Below, in pieces: positions 53,132 to 62,223 of a stretch of 64,000 bases of DNA (position 1 is its first letter; each line of letters begins with the position of its first letter). The position numbers and the translations under genes are program-made. Source of the DNA: Vibrio proteolyticus NBRC 13287 (GTDB lineage: Bacteria; Pseudomonadota; Gammaproteobacteria; Enterobacterales; Vibrionaceae); the NCBI RefSeq assembly GCF_000467125.1, contig NZ_BATJ01000002.1:124001-188000 (forward strand), given 5' to 3'. Below the pieces are notes generated by a model. That model was not told the origin of the DNA and made no database searches. It saw only the letters and a list, made by a program, of their open reading frames with translations.

Positions 53132-54430
53132 TCAGAAGCGGTAGTTTGCCTGAACACCCACCAACCAGACGCTGCCGGATATCTCACCGACAAACTGGCC
53201 GCCGACATCCTGAGCTGCGTCATCCGAAGGGTAGCCACGCGACTCAACAATGTCTGCGTCTTTAGCGATGATATAAGTAAAGCCCGCATCTAAGTTGAAG
53301 TTCTTCGTGACGTCGTATGAGGCGCCGACACTTAGCCAGGTGCGGTCGGTTTCCGGAATGGTGATGGTGCGGTTTTTATCGCTGACTGCCGATGTGTCGT
53401 ACGCCACACCAGTACGCAGTGCCAGTTTGCTATCAAGCTGATACGTGGCCCCGATAGCGAAACGATAGTTGTCCCGCCAGTTTTCTTCTTTCACCATCTG
53501 CTTGCCAATCACATCCAGGTCCGCTTCCAGTTTTTCGAAAGCGCTCCAGTCGGTCCAGTTGATGCTGGCATGCATGGCCAGACGATCAGTCAGCTGGTGG
53601 AAACTGGCCAGTTCCGCGGTCGCAGGCATAGGTAGCTCCATAGAGCCACTCAGACGTTGGCCATTTTGCAGGCCAAAACCGATGCCTTCCGCGTGGCCTT
53701 CCAGATCCAGTTTGACTTCCGATTTATAGGCAAAGCCAATACGGTGGTTTGGGTTGATCTGCCATGCTGCCCCGGCCTGCCAACCCCATGCATCGGTATC
53801 ACCTTCCATGTACTTCAGCGTCGTGCCTTGCTTGAGTATGCCTTGAGTGGCCAGTTCCGTCTGGGCTGGTACTGTTGCACCGAAATGACCTTCACCACGT
53901 ACGTAGCGCAAACCGCCGCCCAGGCTCACCGCCGGAGTCACTTTGTATGCGATGTTGACGTTCGCTTCCATGGTTTTCACCATCGCTTCATTGCCAAAGT
54001 GGGAGCCGGAAAAGTCATTCGACAGTTCGGTTTCCATGCCGTAGTTGGTGTTTAGTGCTAAGCCGAGGAACAGGCGCTCACTCAGTTGGTGCGACAAGTA
54101 AAAGCTTGGGATGAAGGCATCGTGAGCAAAGTCATCTGAGGATGCCGGCAACTGCTGTCCGCTTGCGTTAATGTGGCCGTCGATATCGACGTTTGGATCC
54201 ACATAAATCACACCGGCTGAAGTTTGTGTGCCTGGCAGGTAGGTCATCATGGCTGGGTTGCGCCATTGAGCACCGGCATTGTCGGCCATTGCTGCCTCAC
54301 CGGCGTACGCGCGGCCTAGACCTGTTGCGGAGTATTCTGCTAGCTGAAAGCCAGCGGCCTGAGTGGTGGTGGTGAATGCGGTCAGGCCAAATGCCACGGC
54401 CAGTGACACAAGAGATTTATTTGTTTTCAT
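53132..54430 (-). CDS. fadL: FadL/OmpP1 outer-membrane fatty acid transporter, copy 1
   Basis: FadL beta-barrels carry long-chain fatty acids across the outer membrane through lateral diffusion. The 432-residue protein has a signal peptide (about 1-25) and the FadL N-terminal hatch GFQLAEYSATGLGRAYAGEA, followed by ADNAGAQWRNPAMM. A terminal aromatic residue (VQANYRF) supports barrel insertion. It is one of two tandem paralogues. Ligand preference cannot be read from the sequence; some FadL relatives move other hydrophobic compounds. Confidence 0.92.
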   Translation of the reverse strand: MKTNKSLVSLAVAFGLTAFTTTTQAAGFQLAEYSATGLGRAYAGEAAMADNAGAQWRNPAMMTYLPGTQTSAGVIYVDPNVDIDGHINASGQQLPASSDDFAHDAFIPSFYLSHQLSERLFLGLALNTNYGMETELSNDFSGSHFGNEAMVKTMEANVNIAYKVTPAVSLGGGLRYVRGEGHFGATVPAQTELATQGILKQGTTLKYMEGDTDAWGWQAGAAWQINPNHRIGFAYKSEVKLDLEGHAEGIGFGLQNGQRLSGSMELPMPATAELASFHQLTDRLAMHASINWTDWSAFEKLEADLDVIGKQMVKEENWRDNYRFAIGATYQLDSKLALRTGVAYDTSAVSDKNRTITIPETDRTWLSVGASYDVTKNFNLDAGFTYIIAKDADIVESRGYPSDDAAQDVGGQFVGEISGSVWLVGVQANYRF

Positions 54431-54671
54431 TGTAAATGTTCGCTGAAACTGAATGCTATCAAGTCGAACGATCTTAAAGTTAGAGCGAAAGCTTTAAAAA
54501 TAAAAATCACCTTAAGATTCTTTTTTAAGATAAAACACCTAAAACTGGTGTTTTATTAGATATAAATGTGGTTTGTTATTGAGCTGTATAAGATTTTGAG
54601 CGAACACCCGTGTTACGAAAACGCCCTTTATGCTCACAGATGTAAGCCAGAAAGTAATGAAGAGTTAAGCA
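54431..54671. other. fadL copy 1 upstream region with inverted repeat
   Basis: This AT-rich leader contains TAAAACACC (54531-54539) and GGTGTTTTA (54547-54555), a 9-bp inverted repeat with a 7-nt loop. It includes an ACTGGT half that resembles half a FadR site. It could be an operator or an RNA hairpin. No clear promoter was found. Confidence 0.4.
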
Positions 54672-54695
54672 AAAGGGCTGGAAAACCAGCCCTTT
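54672..54695 (-). terminator. Intrinsic terminator of fadL copy 2
   Basis: A 10-bp perfect stem (54672-54681 with 54686-54695) with a 4-nt loop lies 27 nt after the stop. The following T stretch is short on the minus strand. Confidence 0.75.
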
Positions 54696-54722
54696 AGATT
54701 GGAATCAAACGTGGATTCTGAA

Positions 54723-56018
54723 TTAGAACGTGTGGCTGTACTGTAGGCCAACCAAATAGGCATCAGCGTGAGTTGTGCCTGTAATTCTCGAAACAGTTTG
54801 CCCGCCGACTTCTGTTGATTCACTGACATCAACATCATCGCCCATCAGGTAGGTAAAGCCAAAGTCGATGTTTGACGCTGAACTGATGTGGTAGGTAAAG
54901 CCAGCAGAGAACCACTGACGGTCCGAATCCGGAACGGAAATGGAGGTAACGTCATCCTGAGCGCTGGTGTCGTACATGTAACCTGCACGCAGTGTCCAGT
55001 CGTTGTTCAGGTAGTAGGTTCCACCCAGAGCAAAGTGCCAGCCGTCTTGCCACTCATAGGCCTTTTCACTGATGGCGACGTTATCAAACTCAATTTTGTC
55101 GAAATCTGACCAGCCAATCCATTGCACACTGTAGTGTACCGCAAACTTAGTGTCTGGAATTTTGTGGTAGCCGGAGAACTCTGCGATATCCGGCAGGGGC
55201 AACGTGACTTTTTTCGAGCCATCTTTGGCCTCAATCTCTGGGCTGTAACGGTATGCCAGACCAAAGCGGTTGTCTTTGTCCAGTTCGTAAACCGTACCGA
55301 TATTGAACCCGACACCCCAACCATCGGCATCTTCGACATCCAGGATGGATTGACCGTTAAGCGCGTTCAGCGTTGCAGTTTGGCCATTGTCTACGGCTGG
55401 TGGTAAAACCGGACCTTCATAAAATTTGTTGCTGAAGTTACGTTTCAGTGTGCCTTGGCCGTAGATCAGATCCAGACCAGCACCAAAACTCCACTGTTCA
55501 TTCAGGCGGTAAGAGCCTGCCAGGCCGAAGTTCAGACTGATGATTTCGGTTTCACCACCGTACTCACCCCCTACGTAACCGCTGCTGAAATCAGTTCGGG
55601 TACCAAAGTTTGAGTAGACATTGGCACCAACAGCGAACTTTTCGTTGATCGGAACGATCAGGTGAATGTTAGGGGCAACAGACGTCGCGCCAGCGTCGTC
55701 GTAGTCAGCATCGACACCAGTGTAAGTTGGATCAACAGCGCCGGTCGCACCGTAGTAGGTGGCATCAGACACTTTAATTTTGGTGGTAATGGTTTCAAAA
55801 CCCAGTGACAGAGAAGTTTTGTCAAACAGAGCCATTGCTGCTGGGTTACGTGCCATTACCGAAGCGTTGTCTGCGATGACAGCGTCACCGGCGAAAGCTC
55901 GGCCAAGGCCAGTTGCAGATTGTGCATTCAATTGGAAACCTGCAGCCATTGCTTGCTGCGTGGCGAGAGAGACAGTCACTGCTAGTAGCGACTTTTTAAA
56001 CAGACGCGTCTTGTTCAT
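54723..56018 (-). CDS. fadL: FadL/OmpP1 outer-membrane fatty acid transporter, copy 2
   Basis: A 431-residue FadL paralogue. It has a signal peptide (about 1-25) and the hatch GFQLNAQSATGLGRAFAGDA, followed by ADNASVMARNPAAM. The terminal aromatic is in LQYSHTF. It shares the N-terminal pattern and barrel layout with copy 1 but differs through the loops, so the two may take different substrates. A FadR-like site lies upstream. Confidence 0.92.
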   Translation of the reverse strand: MNKTRLFKKSLLAVTVSLATQQAMAAGFQLNAQSATGLGRAFAGDAVIADNASVMARNPAAMALFDKTSLSLGFETITTKIKVSDATYYGATGAVDPTYTGVDADYDDAGATSVAPNIHLIVPINEKFAVGANVYSNFGTRTDFSSGYVGGEYGGETEIISLNFGLAGSYRLNEQWSFGAGLDLIYGQGTLKRNFSNKFYEGPVLPPAVDNGQTATLNALNGQSILDVEDADGWGVGFNIGTVYELDKDNRFGLAYRYSPEIEAKDGSKKVTLPLPDIAEFSGYHKIPDTKFAVHYSVQWIGWSDFDKIEFDNVAISEKAYEWQDGWHFALGGTYYLNNDWTLRAGYMYDTSAQDDVTSISVPDSDRQWFSAGFTYHISSASNIDFGFTYLMGDDVDVSESTEVGGQTVSRITGTTHADAYLVGLQYSHTF

Positions 56019-56062
56019 TTATGCTTTTCCTTTTTATTTCGTCTCTAAGTGGACGTTATTTT

Positions 56063-56076
56063 TGAGCAAATGCTCA
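56063..56076. other. 14-bp palindrome in the fadL copy 2 leader
   Basis: TGAGCA-AA-TGCTCA is a perfect 6-bp inverted repeat 45 bp upstream of the fadL copy 2 start. It may be an operator or a leader hairpin. Confidence 0.35.
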
Positions 56077-56111
56077 GTTGGTGGCTGATACTATGCTTTA
56101 GTGTAGATAAT

Positions 56112-56128
56112 AGAAATCCGACCATTGT
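56112..56128 (-). promoter_or_regulatory. FadR-like site upstream of fadL copy 2
   Basis: On the minus strand the core TGGTCGGA fits the FadR core TGGTCNGA, though the second arm is poor. It lies between a possible -35 (TTAGAC) and -10 (TTATCT) of the fadL copy 2 promoter, where bound FadR would repress. Confidence 0.45.
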
Positions 56129-56221
56129 CTAATTGGGTGACAAAATTGTAGAAATGATGGTTATCTAGCAGGAAAATGCGCGATTTTGATATTTTTTAGA
56201 GTTAAGACTCTATTGGCGAGG

Positions 56222-56258
56222 TAAAAATATAGCCCAAACTTATCGTTCGGGCTATATT
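56222..56258 (-). terminator. Intrinsic terminator of the ECF sigma/DUF3379 operon
   Basis: A 10-bp stem AATATAGCCC / GGGCTATATT (56227-56236 with 56249-56258) is followed on the minus strand by TTTTTAC, just past the DUF3379 stop. Confidence 0.85.
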
Positions 56259-56262
56259 CATT

Positions 56263-56988
56263 TTAAGCGGCAGGTTTGATCATTTTGGCAATCTTTTCAG
56301 CGATTTTTGTTACATCTTCACCTTTTTCTCCAACCAGTATCAAACTGGTGTTACCTATGGGTTCGATGACCCCTGACATGCCATCTTTTTCGAAGCTTTC
56401 CTGCTTCGGTGCTGGCAAACCAGTGAGGAAAAGAGTGACCTTCCCTTTGTCGCCCTGAAACACCATATGAACGGCGTTGGAATGACCAAAACCACAGTGG
56501 TTAAGGTAGTACACATGGTAAGGAAAAGCCGAATCCATGTGATAGGAGAAAGGTTGCATCTTTGCGTTAATTTGCGTCGAACTGACTTGCTCGTCGACAT
56601 TATCGACAAAAGCGCTTTCGTCAATTACGTGCTTCACCGCCATATCAGCAAGGCTTGCCTGGGCAGGAGACACAACCAGGTTACCCCAGTTGATCTGCCC
56701 AACCAGCAGACCAAACACAAAGGCAATCGACGCCGCCATCGCCATGGCGCGTTTAGCAAAGTTGGGCCGTACGACATTATCCGGTGAGGACGACTGATTG
56801 AACAGAATGCGATCTGCCAGATCATCGGGAACGGGAACCGTCATCGCTTTCGCAAGTCTGGCATCCAAATCCAAAATGTCGTCAGCAAATTTCTTGTTGG
56901 CGTCGCTGCTTTTCATCGCGTCCTGGACTTGTTTATCGCGGTCTTTGGGATCCGACATAATCCGGCGGCGAAATTCTAAATCATCCAT
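56263..56988 (-). CDS. DUF3379 family protein, likely anti-sigma factor
   Basis: A 241-residue protein with a cytoplasmic N-terminal part (about 1-80), one TM helix (about 84-103, AMAMAASIAFVFGLLVG), and a periplasmic domain (about 110-241). The layout and the 8-nt overlap with the ECF sigma gene suggest an anti-sigma factor. It has no HxxxCxxC zinc anti-sigma motif. Its only cysteine, in NHCGFGHSNA, is periplasmic. The role is inferred from context. Confidence 0.85.
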   Translation of the reverse strand: MDDLEFRRRIMSDPKDRDKQVQDAMKSSDANKKFADDILDLDARLAKAMTVPVPDDLADRILFNQSSSPDNVVRPNFAKRAMAMAASIAFVFGLLVGQINWGNLVVSPAQASLADMAVKHVIDESAFVDNVDEQVSSTQINAKMQPFSYHMDSAFPYHVYYLNHCGFGHSNAVHMVFQGDKGKVTLFLTGLPAPKQESFEKDGMSGVIEPIGNTSLILVGEKGEDVTKIAEKIAKMIKPAA

Positions 56989-57544
56989 TCTGATGCCCCC
57001 TTAGTTTATCTTCAGAATCCAGCATCTCCTTGAGTTGATTGCGGGCTCTAAACAGGCGTGTCATTACCGTGTTCTTGTTGAGGTTAAGTATTTCACCGAT
57101 CTCTTCTCCACTGAACCCTCCGACAACCTGAAGAAACAGAGGTTCGCGATAATCGACATCCAACTTCATTATTTGGGCTTGAACCCATTCCGTCTGATGA
57201 TGAGCATCATCGCTGATTTTGGCGTCGTTACCGTGATCGTCAATGTCCACCAAGTCCAGCTGTTTGCGCTCAAAGCGCCGCGCGTTTTCCCGCCTTAAAA
57301 TGGTAATCAGCCAGGATTTGGCCGCTTTGTCGTCTTGCAAGCTATCGAGCGATTTCCAGGCTCTGAGGCAGGTTTCCTGCACCAGATCTTCCGCCACGCT
57401 CTGATCCTTGCACAACCAGAACGCATAGCGGTATAAATCGCGATGATACGCTCTGACAAGCGCTTCATATTTTCTTTGTCTGTCCATATCCGAGTTGACC
57501 GGATCATCGGACTTTTTCTTTCCGAAAAATCTGATTATTGACAC
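56981..57544 (-). CDS. ECF-type RNA polymerase sigma factor
   Basis: A 187-residue group 4 sigma factor with region 2 (YRYAFWLCKDQSVAEDLVQE, then AWKSLDSLQDDKAAKSWL) and region 4 (FSGEEIGEILNLNKNTVMTR). It is not RpoE itself, as the surrounding genes are not rseABC. The regulon is unknown; the two fadL genes and fadIJ are its neighbours. It is encoded upstream of its DUF3379 partner, and overlaps it. Confidence 0.92.
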   Translation of the reverse strand: MSIIRFFGKKKSDDPVNSDMDRQRKYEALVRAYHRDLYRYAFWLCKDQSVAEDLVQETCLRAWKSLDSLQDDKAAKSWLITILRRENARRFERKQLDLVDIDDHGNDAKISDDAHHQTEWVQAQIMKLDVDYREPLFLQVVGGFSGEEIGEILNLNKNTVMTRLFRARNQLKEMLDSEDKLRGHQNG

Positions 57545-57679
57545 ATGAGCCTCCGAATCGCCCTGTGAATCTTATAGTTATATACGTCGAACATATTTAA
57601 GTGTAAGTCAATCAAACGGCTGACAAGCGATTTGCAACCTTGTTTGAGTAAATCAACATAAAATTGATCTAATTCAAAA

Positions 57680-57872
57680 TCTTATACCGAGTAGGGGTTA
57701 TAGTACACCTTGTCATCTAGTTAGTCTTTGTGACTAACGTGTTGAGCAAGATGACACTTCCTTTTGAAGGCTGACTTTACTTTCTCCTAATCAGGAAACT
57801 GATTACTTTCAATTGGCGTAAGTTAATTGCTTTATATATTCCAACCACACAATTTTGTGTGGTTTTTTTTTG
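57680..57872 (+). ncRNA. Candidate structured small RNA upstream of fadI
   Basis: On the plus strand, an 8-bp outer stem (57711-57718 with 57749-57756) encloses a 7-bp hairpin (57720-57726 with 57732-57738). Then come a CU-rich unpaired stretch containing TTTCTCCT (57781-57788), a stem AATCAG/CTGATT with a GAAA loop (57789-57804), and a strong terminator. The layout is that of an Hfq-type small RNA with an anti-Shine-Dalgarno seed, or a terminated fadI leader. The 5' end is uncertain; TTGAGT/TCTAAT near 57644-57673 is a weak promoter guess. Confidence 0.6.
57843..57872 (+). terminator. Intrinsic terminator of the RNA upstream of fadI
   Basis: A 9-bp stem AACCACACA / TGTGTGGTT (57843-57851 with 57856-57864) is followed by T8 or more. 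No plus-strand gene precedes it, so it ends a non-coding transcript. Confidence 0.9.
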
Positions 57873-57997
57873 CCCGCCGAATCACTCTTCCACTAAAATT
57901 TCTGAATTATTAACCTGTTACCAACGTTTGAATGATTGGTTTCGACTACACTAACAGCGTGTTTCGATGCCAATATCACGTTTATTTAAACGGGCGT

Positions 57998-58025
57998 TTG
58001 ATTGTTTTAACAATCTCGTTACAAT
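57998..58025 (+). promoter_or_regulatory. fadIJ promoter
   Basis: -35 TTGATT (57998-58003) and -10 TACAAT (58020-58025) with a 16-bp spacer. The predicted start falls inside the FadR-like operator. Confidence 0.65.
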
Positions 58026-58027
58026 AC

Positions 58028-58044
58028 ATCAGGTCAGACCTCTT
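58028..58044 (+). promoter_or_regulatory. FadR operator of fadIJ
   Basis: The 9-bp core GGTCAGACC (58032-58040) is a perfect match to the FadR core GGTCNGACC. It overlaps the expected transcription start, where FadR represses fad genes until acyl-CoA releases it. Confidence 0.75.
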
Positions 58045-58061
58045 ATCTTTAAGGAGAAATA

Positions 58062-59369
58062 ATGGGCAAGCAGGAAGTAAAAACACGTTCAGGCGAACGT
58101 GTCGCTATCGTAGCGGGGCTGCGCACACCATTTGCACGTCAAAGTACTGAATTCAGTCAAGTTCCGGCCGTGGACCTTGGCAAAATGGTTGTCAGTGAAA
58201 TGATGGCCCGAACCGACATCGATCCGACACTGATTGAGCAGGTGGTGTTTGGACAGGTGGTTCAGATGCCGGAAGCCCCCAACATTGCACGTGAAATCGT
58301 ACTGGGCACCGGTATGAGCATCCATACCGACGCCTACAGCGTCACGCGTGCGTGTGCCACCAGTTTCCAGTCTGCGGTGAATGTCGCGGAAAGCATCATG
58401 GCCGGTACGATAGACATCGGGATTGCTGGCGGTGCGGATTCCTCTTCGGTTTTGCCTATTGGTGTCTCGAAAACGTTGGCGGCTAACCTGCTTGCCCTGA
58501 GCAAAACTAAAACGCTCAGTCAGAAGCTGGGTCTTTTGAAAAATCTCAGCCTTAAAGACCTGATGCCTGTGCCGCCGGCGGTTGCAGAGTATTCGACCGG
58601 GCTATCGATGGGGCAGACCGCAGAACAGATGGCCAAATCCCATGGCATCAGTCGCGCTGATCAGGACGCGTTAGCACATCGTTCTCATACATTGGCTTCA
58701 CAAGCCTGGAAAGACGGCAAGATCGCCGGTGAAGTAATGACGGCTTTCCCTGAACCGTACAAAAAATGGTTGGCGGAAGACAACAATGTCCGTCATGACT
58801 CGACGCTGGAAGGTTACGCTAAACTGCGTCCGGCCTTTGACCGTCAGTACGGCAGTGTCACGGCTGCGAACTCGACGCCCCTTACCGATGGTGCGGCTGC
58901 GGTCATGCTGATGCGAGAAGGTCGGGCGAAAGAACTGGGTCTGGAAATCATGGGCTACATTCGCTCCTATGCGTTTTCTGCCATCGGTGTTGAGACTGAC
59001 ATGCTGATGGGCCCCTCATACGCAACGCCGCTGGCGCTAGAACGTGCCGGCCTGTCCTTGTCTGATTTGACTTTGATCGATATGCACGAAGCCTTCGCTG
59101 CGCAGACACTGGCGAACGTCAAAATGTTCGCCAGTACTCAGTTTGCGCAGGAAAAACTGGGTCGTTCTAAGGCGATTGGTGAGATCGATATGGAGAAGTT
59201 TAACGTTCTGGGCGGTTCCATTGCGTACGGTCACCCTTTTGCGGCAACCGGAGCGCGAATGATGACTCAGACTCTGCGAGAGCTGAAACGTCGCGGTGGT
59301 GGTCTGGCGCTGAATACCGCGTGTGCAGCGGGTGGTCTGGGCGCGGCAATGATTCTGGAGGTTGAATAA
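58062..59369 (+). CDS. fadI: Acetyl-CoA C-acyltransferase FadI
   Basis: FadI is the 3-ketoacyl-CoA thiolase of the FadIJ complex, which works in anaerobic beta-oxidation in E. coli. The 435-residue protein has the nucleophilic Cys98 in [12 protein letters not shown], the [10 protein letters not shown] segment with the catalytic His, and [10 protein letters not shown]. The C-terminal Cys is in [13 protein letters not shown]. The length favours FadI over FadA (about 390). The start has AAGGAGAAATA upstream, a strong ribosome-binding site. Its TAA overlaps the fadJ ATG by 1 nt. Confidence 0.95.
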   Translation: MGKQEVKTRSGERVAIVAGLRTPFARQSTEFSQVPAVDLGKMVVSEMMARTDIDPTLIEQVVFGQVVQMPEAPNIAREIVLGTGMSIHTDAYSVTRACATSFQSAVNVAESIMAGTIDIGIAGGADSSSVLPIGVSKTLAANLLALSKTKTLSQKLGLLKNLSLKDLMPVPPAVAEYSTGLSMGQTAEQMAKSHGISRADQDALAHRSHTLASQAWKDGKIAGEVMTAFPEPYKKWLAEDNNVRHDSTLEGYAKLRPAFDRQYGSVTAANSTPLTDGAAAVMLMREGRAKELGLEIMGYIRSYAFSAIGVETDMLMGPSYATPLALERAGLSLSDLTLIDMHEAFAAQTLANVKMFASTQFAQEKLGRSKAIGEIDMEKFNVLGGSIAYGHPFAATGARMMTQTLRELKRRGGGLALNTACAAGGLGAAMILEVE

Positions 59370-61483
59370 TGAGTGATGCAAAGGCGTTTAACCTGACGGT
59401 TGACGAACAGAATATTGCCTGGCTGTCTATCGACGTCCCGGGCGAAAAAATGAATACTCTTCAGGCTGCGTTTGCTGATGAAATGAGCGATATTTTGACG
59501 CAGTTGAAAAATGAGAAAGGCATTAAAGGCCTGATTCTCCATTCTCTCAAACCAGACAACTTTGTGGCTGGTGCAGACGTGCGCATGCTGGAAGCGTGTA
59601 AGAGTGCGGCAGAAGCGGAAACGTTGGCCAAGCAAGGCCAACAGATGTTCCAGGCTTTGGTTGATTTGCCGTATCCGGTCGTGGCAGCCATTCATGGCCC
59701 ATGTCTGGGTGGCGGCCTGGAGCTCGCATTGGCGTGTGATTATCGCGTTTGTAGTGATGCAGATGGCACCCGACTTGGGTTGCCTGAGGTTCAACTCGGT
59801 CTGCTGCCAGGCTCTGGTGGTACTCAGCGCTTACCGCGTCTGATTGGCTTGCTGCCTGCACTGGATTTGATTCTGACAGGAAAACAGCTGCGCGCGAAGA
59901 AAGCGAAGAAACTGGGTGTGGTGGATGCCAGCGTGCCACAGACTGTCTTGCTTGATGTTGCGAAGAGCTTCCTTGAAAAGGGGAAAAAGAAACCGAACAA
60001 AAAAGTGTCGACCAAAGAGAAACTGATGTCTCAAACCGGGGTCGGACGCAAACTGATTTTTGAACAGGCAGCGAAGAAAACCCGCGAAAAAACCCGCGGC
60101 AATTATCCGGCCGCTGAGGCTATCCTGGATGTGATTCGTCATGGTTTAGAAAAGGGCATGACAGACGGTCTGGAGCTTGAAGCACGCCGCTTTGGTGAGT
60201 TGGTGATGACCGCTGAATCCAGGGCTCTGCGTTCGATATTCTTTGCCACAACCGAGATGAAAAAGGAACACGGCAGCGACGCCGAACCGCAAGCGGTTTC
60301 GCGTGTGGCTGTGCTAGGTGGCGGTCTGATGGGCGCTGGCATCAGCCATGTTAGCGTTGCCAAAGCCAACGTACCGGTACGCATCAAAGATGTCGCTAAC
60401 GATGGTGTGTTGAATGCACTGCAGTACAACTACAAATTGTTTGAGAAACAACGTAAGCGCCGCATTTTGTCCAAAGCTCAGCTTCAGGGCAAAATGATGC
60501 AGTTGTCGGGCGGAACCGATTTTACCACCTTCAATCATACGGATGTGGTGATTGAAGCGGTGTTTGAAGATTTACAGCTGAAGCAGCAGATGGTGGCGGA
60601 CATTGAGGCCAATGCCAAACCGAGCACGATTTTTGCGACCAATACGTCGTCGTTGCCGATTCACCAGATTGCAGCACAAGCCAAGCGTCCGGAAAATGTG
60701 GTTGGTTTGCATTACTTCAGTCCGGTAGAGAAGATGCCGCTGGTGGAAGTGATTCCGCATGCGGGGACGTCTGATGAAACCGTATCGACCGTGGTAGCCC
60801 TGGCGAAGAAGCAGGGGAAAACGCCGATTGTCGTCAAAGACTGCGCGGGCTTTTATGTGAATCGGATTTTGGCGCCATACATGAATGAAGCTGCTCAGGT
60901 GCTGATGTCTGGTGAGCCGATTGACCATCTTGATACTGCGTTGTTGGATTTTGGTTTCCCGGTCGGCCCGATAACCCTGCTGGATGAAGTGGGCATCGAT
61001 ATTGGCGCTAAGATCATGCCGATTCTGATCAATGAACTGGGTGTTCGTTTTCGTGGGCCGGACGTTTTTGACACCTTGTTGAACGACGGACGCAAAGGTC
61101 GTAAGAGTGGCAAGGGCTTCTACACCTACAAAGGCAAGAAAAAAGACGTCGATAAGAGCATTTATAAGCTGCTGAAACTGACGCCGGAATCCAAACTAGG
61201 CGCGAACGACATTGCGATGCGTTGTGTATTGCCAATGCTCAATGAAGCGGTACGTTGTTTGGATGAGGGCATCATTCGTAGCCCACGTGACGGCGACATT
61301 GGGGCGATCTTTGGGATCGGATTCCCACCGTTTCTCGGTGGACCATTCCGTTACATGGATCAGATTGGCATCAAACGGCTGGTCGAGATCATGAACGATC
61401 ACGCGAAGAAATACGGTGATCGTTTCGCACCGTGTGACGGGTTACTGACCCGAGCCGGGCTGGACAAGCCATTCTATGAATAA
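59369..61483 (+). CDS. fadJ: Fatty-acid oxidation complex alpha subunit FadJ
   Basis: FadJ combines enoyl-CoA hydratase and 3-hydroxyacyl-CoA dehydrogenase. The 704-residue protein has the hydratase oxyanion segments VAGADVRML and [19 protein letters not shown], and [18 protein letters not shown]. The NAD-binding motif [16 protein letters not shown] is near 311-326, and the dehydrogenase catalytic segment [16 protein letters not shown] follows. It is coupled to fadI. Confidence 0.96.
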   Translation: MSDAKAFNLTVDEQNIAWLSIDVPGEKMNTLQAAFADEMSDILTQLKNEKGIKGLILHSLKPDNFVAGADVRMLEACKSAAEAETLAKQGQQMFQALVDLPYPVVAAIHGPCLGGGLELALACDYRVCSDADGTRLGLPEVQLGLLPGSGGTQRLPRLIGLLPALDLILTGKQLRAKKAKKLGVVDASVPQTVLLDVAKSFLEKGKKKPNKKVSTKEKLMSQTGVGRKLIFEQAAKKTREKTRGNYPAAEAILDVIRHGLEKGMTDGLELEARRFGELVMTAESRALRSIFFATTEMKKEHGSDAEPQAVSRVAVLGGGLMGAGISHVSVAKANVPVRIKDVANDGVLNALQYNYKLFEKQRKRRILSKAQLQGKMMQLSGGTDFTTFNHTDVVIEAVFEDLQLKQQMVADIEANAKPSTIFATNTSSLPIHQIAAQAKRPENVVGLHYFSPVEKMPLVEVIPHAGTSDETVSTVVALAKKQGKTPIVVKDCAGFYVNRILAPYMNEAAQVLMSGEPIDHLDTALLDFGFPVGPITLLDEVGIDIGAKIMPILINELGVRFRGPDVFDTLLNDGRKGRKSGKGFYTYKGKKKDVDKSIYKLLKLTPESKLGANDIAMRCVLPMLNEAVRCLDEGIIRSPRDGDIGAIFGIGFPPFLGGPFRYMDQIGIKRLVEIMNDHAKKYGDRFAPCDGLLTRAGLDKPFYE

Positions 61484-61503
61484 GTCATACATGCGTTGAT
61501 GAC

Positions 61504-61529
61504 AAAGCGGGCCACAGGCCCGCTTTTTT
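61504..61529 (+). terminator. Intrinsic terminator of fadIJ
   Basis: A 10-bp stem AAAGCGGGCC / GGCCCGCTTT with a 3-nt loop and T6, 20 nt after the fadJ stop. Confidence 0.9.
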
Positions 61530-61625
61530 GTTTGTTAGCCTTAACGCAAATCGCTGTGCGATGCGCTGCAACTGTGAGGCGTGTTTGCTATGATGTGCGC
61601 ATAATCAGTGAAGTAAGGATTCAAA

Positions 61626-62174
61626 ATGGACGCTCTTGAACTGCTGTTGAACCGACGTTCAATCGCCAAGCTTTCGGCGCCGGCACCGGAAGGTAAAGCT
61701 TTGGAAAACATTATCCGCGCTGGGTTGCGTGCGCCCGATCATGCCGGCTTGACTCCGTGGCGTTTTGTGATTTGCCAGGGGTCGGGTTTGCAGAAACTGG
61801 CTGATATTCTGGTCAAGGCTGCTGAAATGGAAAACAGCGAAGATACGGTGATCGATAAACTGAAAAATGCCCCGTTTCGCGCCCCAATGGTGATTGCGGT
61901 GATTGCCAGAGTAACGGAACATGAGAAAGTGCCGCCACTGGAACAGTACTTGTCCGCCGGTTGTGCTGCACAGGCGATGCAGATGGCCGCGGTGGCACAA
62001 GGTTTTCAGGGCTTCTGGCGTTCAGGCAAGTGGATGTTCCATCCGGAGGTGCACAAAGCGTTTGGCTTACAAGGTGAAGATCAGATCGTTGGCTTCCTGT
62101 ATCTCGGCACTCCGGGCTGCTCACCAATGAAAGCGCCAGAGCGGGAGCTGGGCAAATTTGTCGAGTATCTGTAA
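61626..62174 (+). CDS. NAD(P)H nitroreductase, YdjA-like
   Basis: A 182-residue FMN-dependent nitroreductase-fold protein. The N-terminal LLLNRRSIAKLSAPAPE and APDHAGLTPWRFVI segments hold the FMN-contact residues. A VGFLYLGTPG segment closes the site. It matches the short YdjA type in length. The physiological substrate is unknown. It has its own terminator and converges on aphB. Confidence 0.9.
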   Translation: MDALELLLNRRSIAKLSAPAPEGKALENIIRAGLRAPDHAGLTPWRFVICQGSGLQKLADILVKAAEMENSEDTVIDKLKNAPFRAPMVIAVIARVTEHEKVPPLEQYLSAGCAAQAMQMAAVAQGFQGFWRSGKWMFHPEVHKAFGLQGEDQIVGFLYLGTPGCSPMKAPERELGKFVEYL

Positions 62175-62193
62175 CTGGTAAGAGCGCTATCAG

Positions 62194-62222
62194 AAAGGCC
62201 TGTGATATTCACAGGCCTTTTT
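62194..62222. terminator. Bidirectional terminator between the nitroreductase gene and aphB
   Basis: A stem AAAGGCCTGTGA / TCACAGGCCTTT (62194-62205 with 62209-62220) with a 3-nt loop. A and T tails serve both converging genes. Confidence 0.9.
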
Positions 62223-62223
62223 G

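Larger units (their letters stand above)
57545..58061. other. 517-bp intergenic region between the ECF sigma gene and fadI
   Basis: No protein gene was found. It contains promoter space for the divergent sigma gene, a structured RNA candidate ending in a terminator (57680-57872), and the fadIJ promoter with its FadR-like operator. Confidence 0.75.

Noticed and set aside
54531..54555. Terminator upstream of fadL copy 1
   Set aside because: The 9-bp inverted repeat has no good T-run in the direction of any gene that ends there, so it is listed only as an inverted repeat.
58062..59369. FadA rather than FadI
   Set aside because: The length of 435 residues and the fadI-fadJ gene order (thiolase first) fit FadI; in fadBA the thiolase follows.
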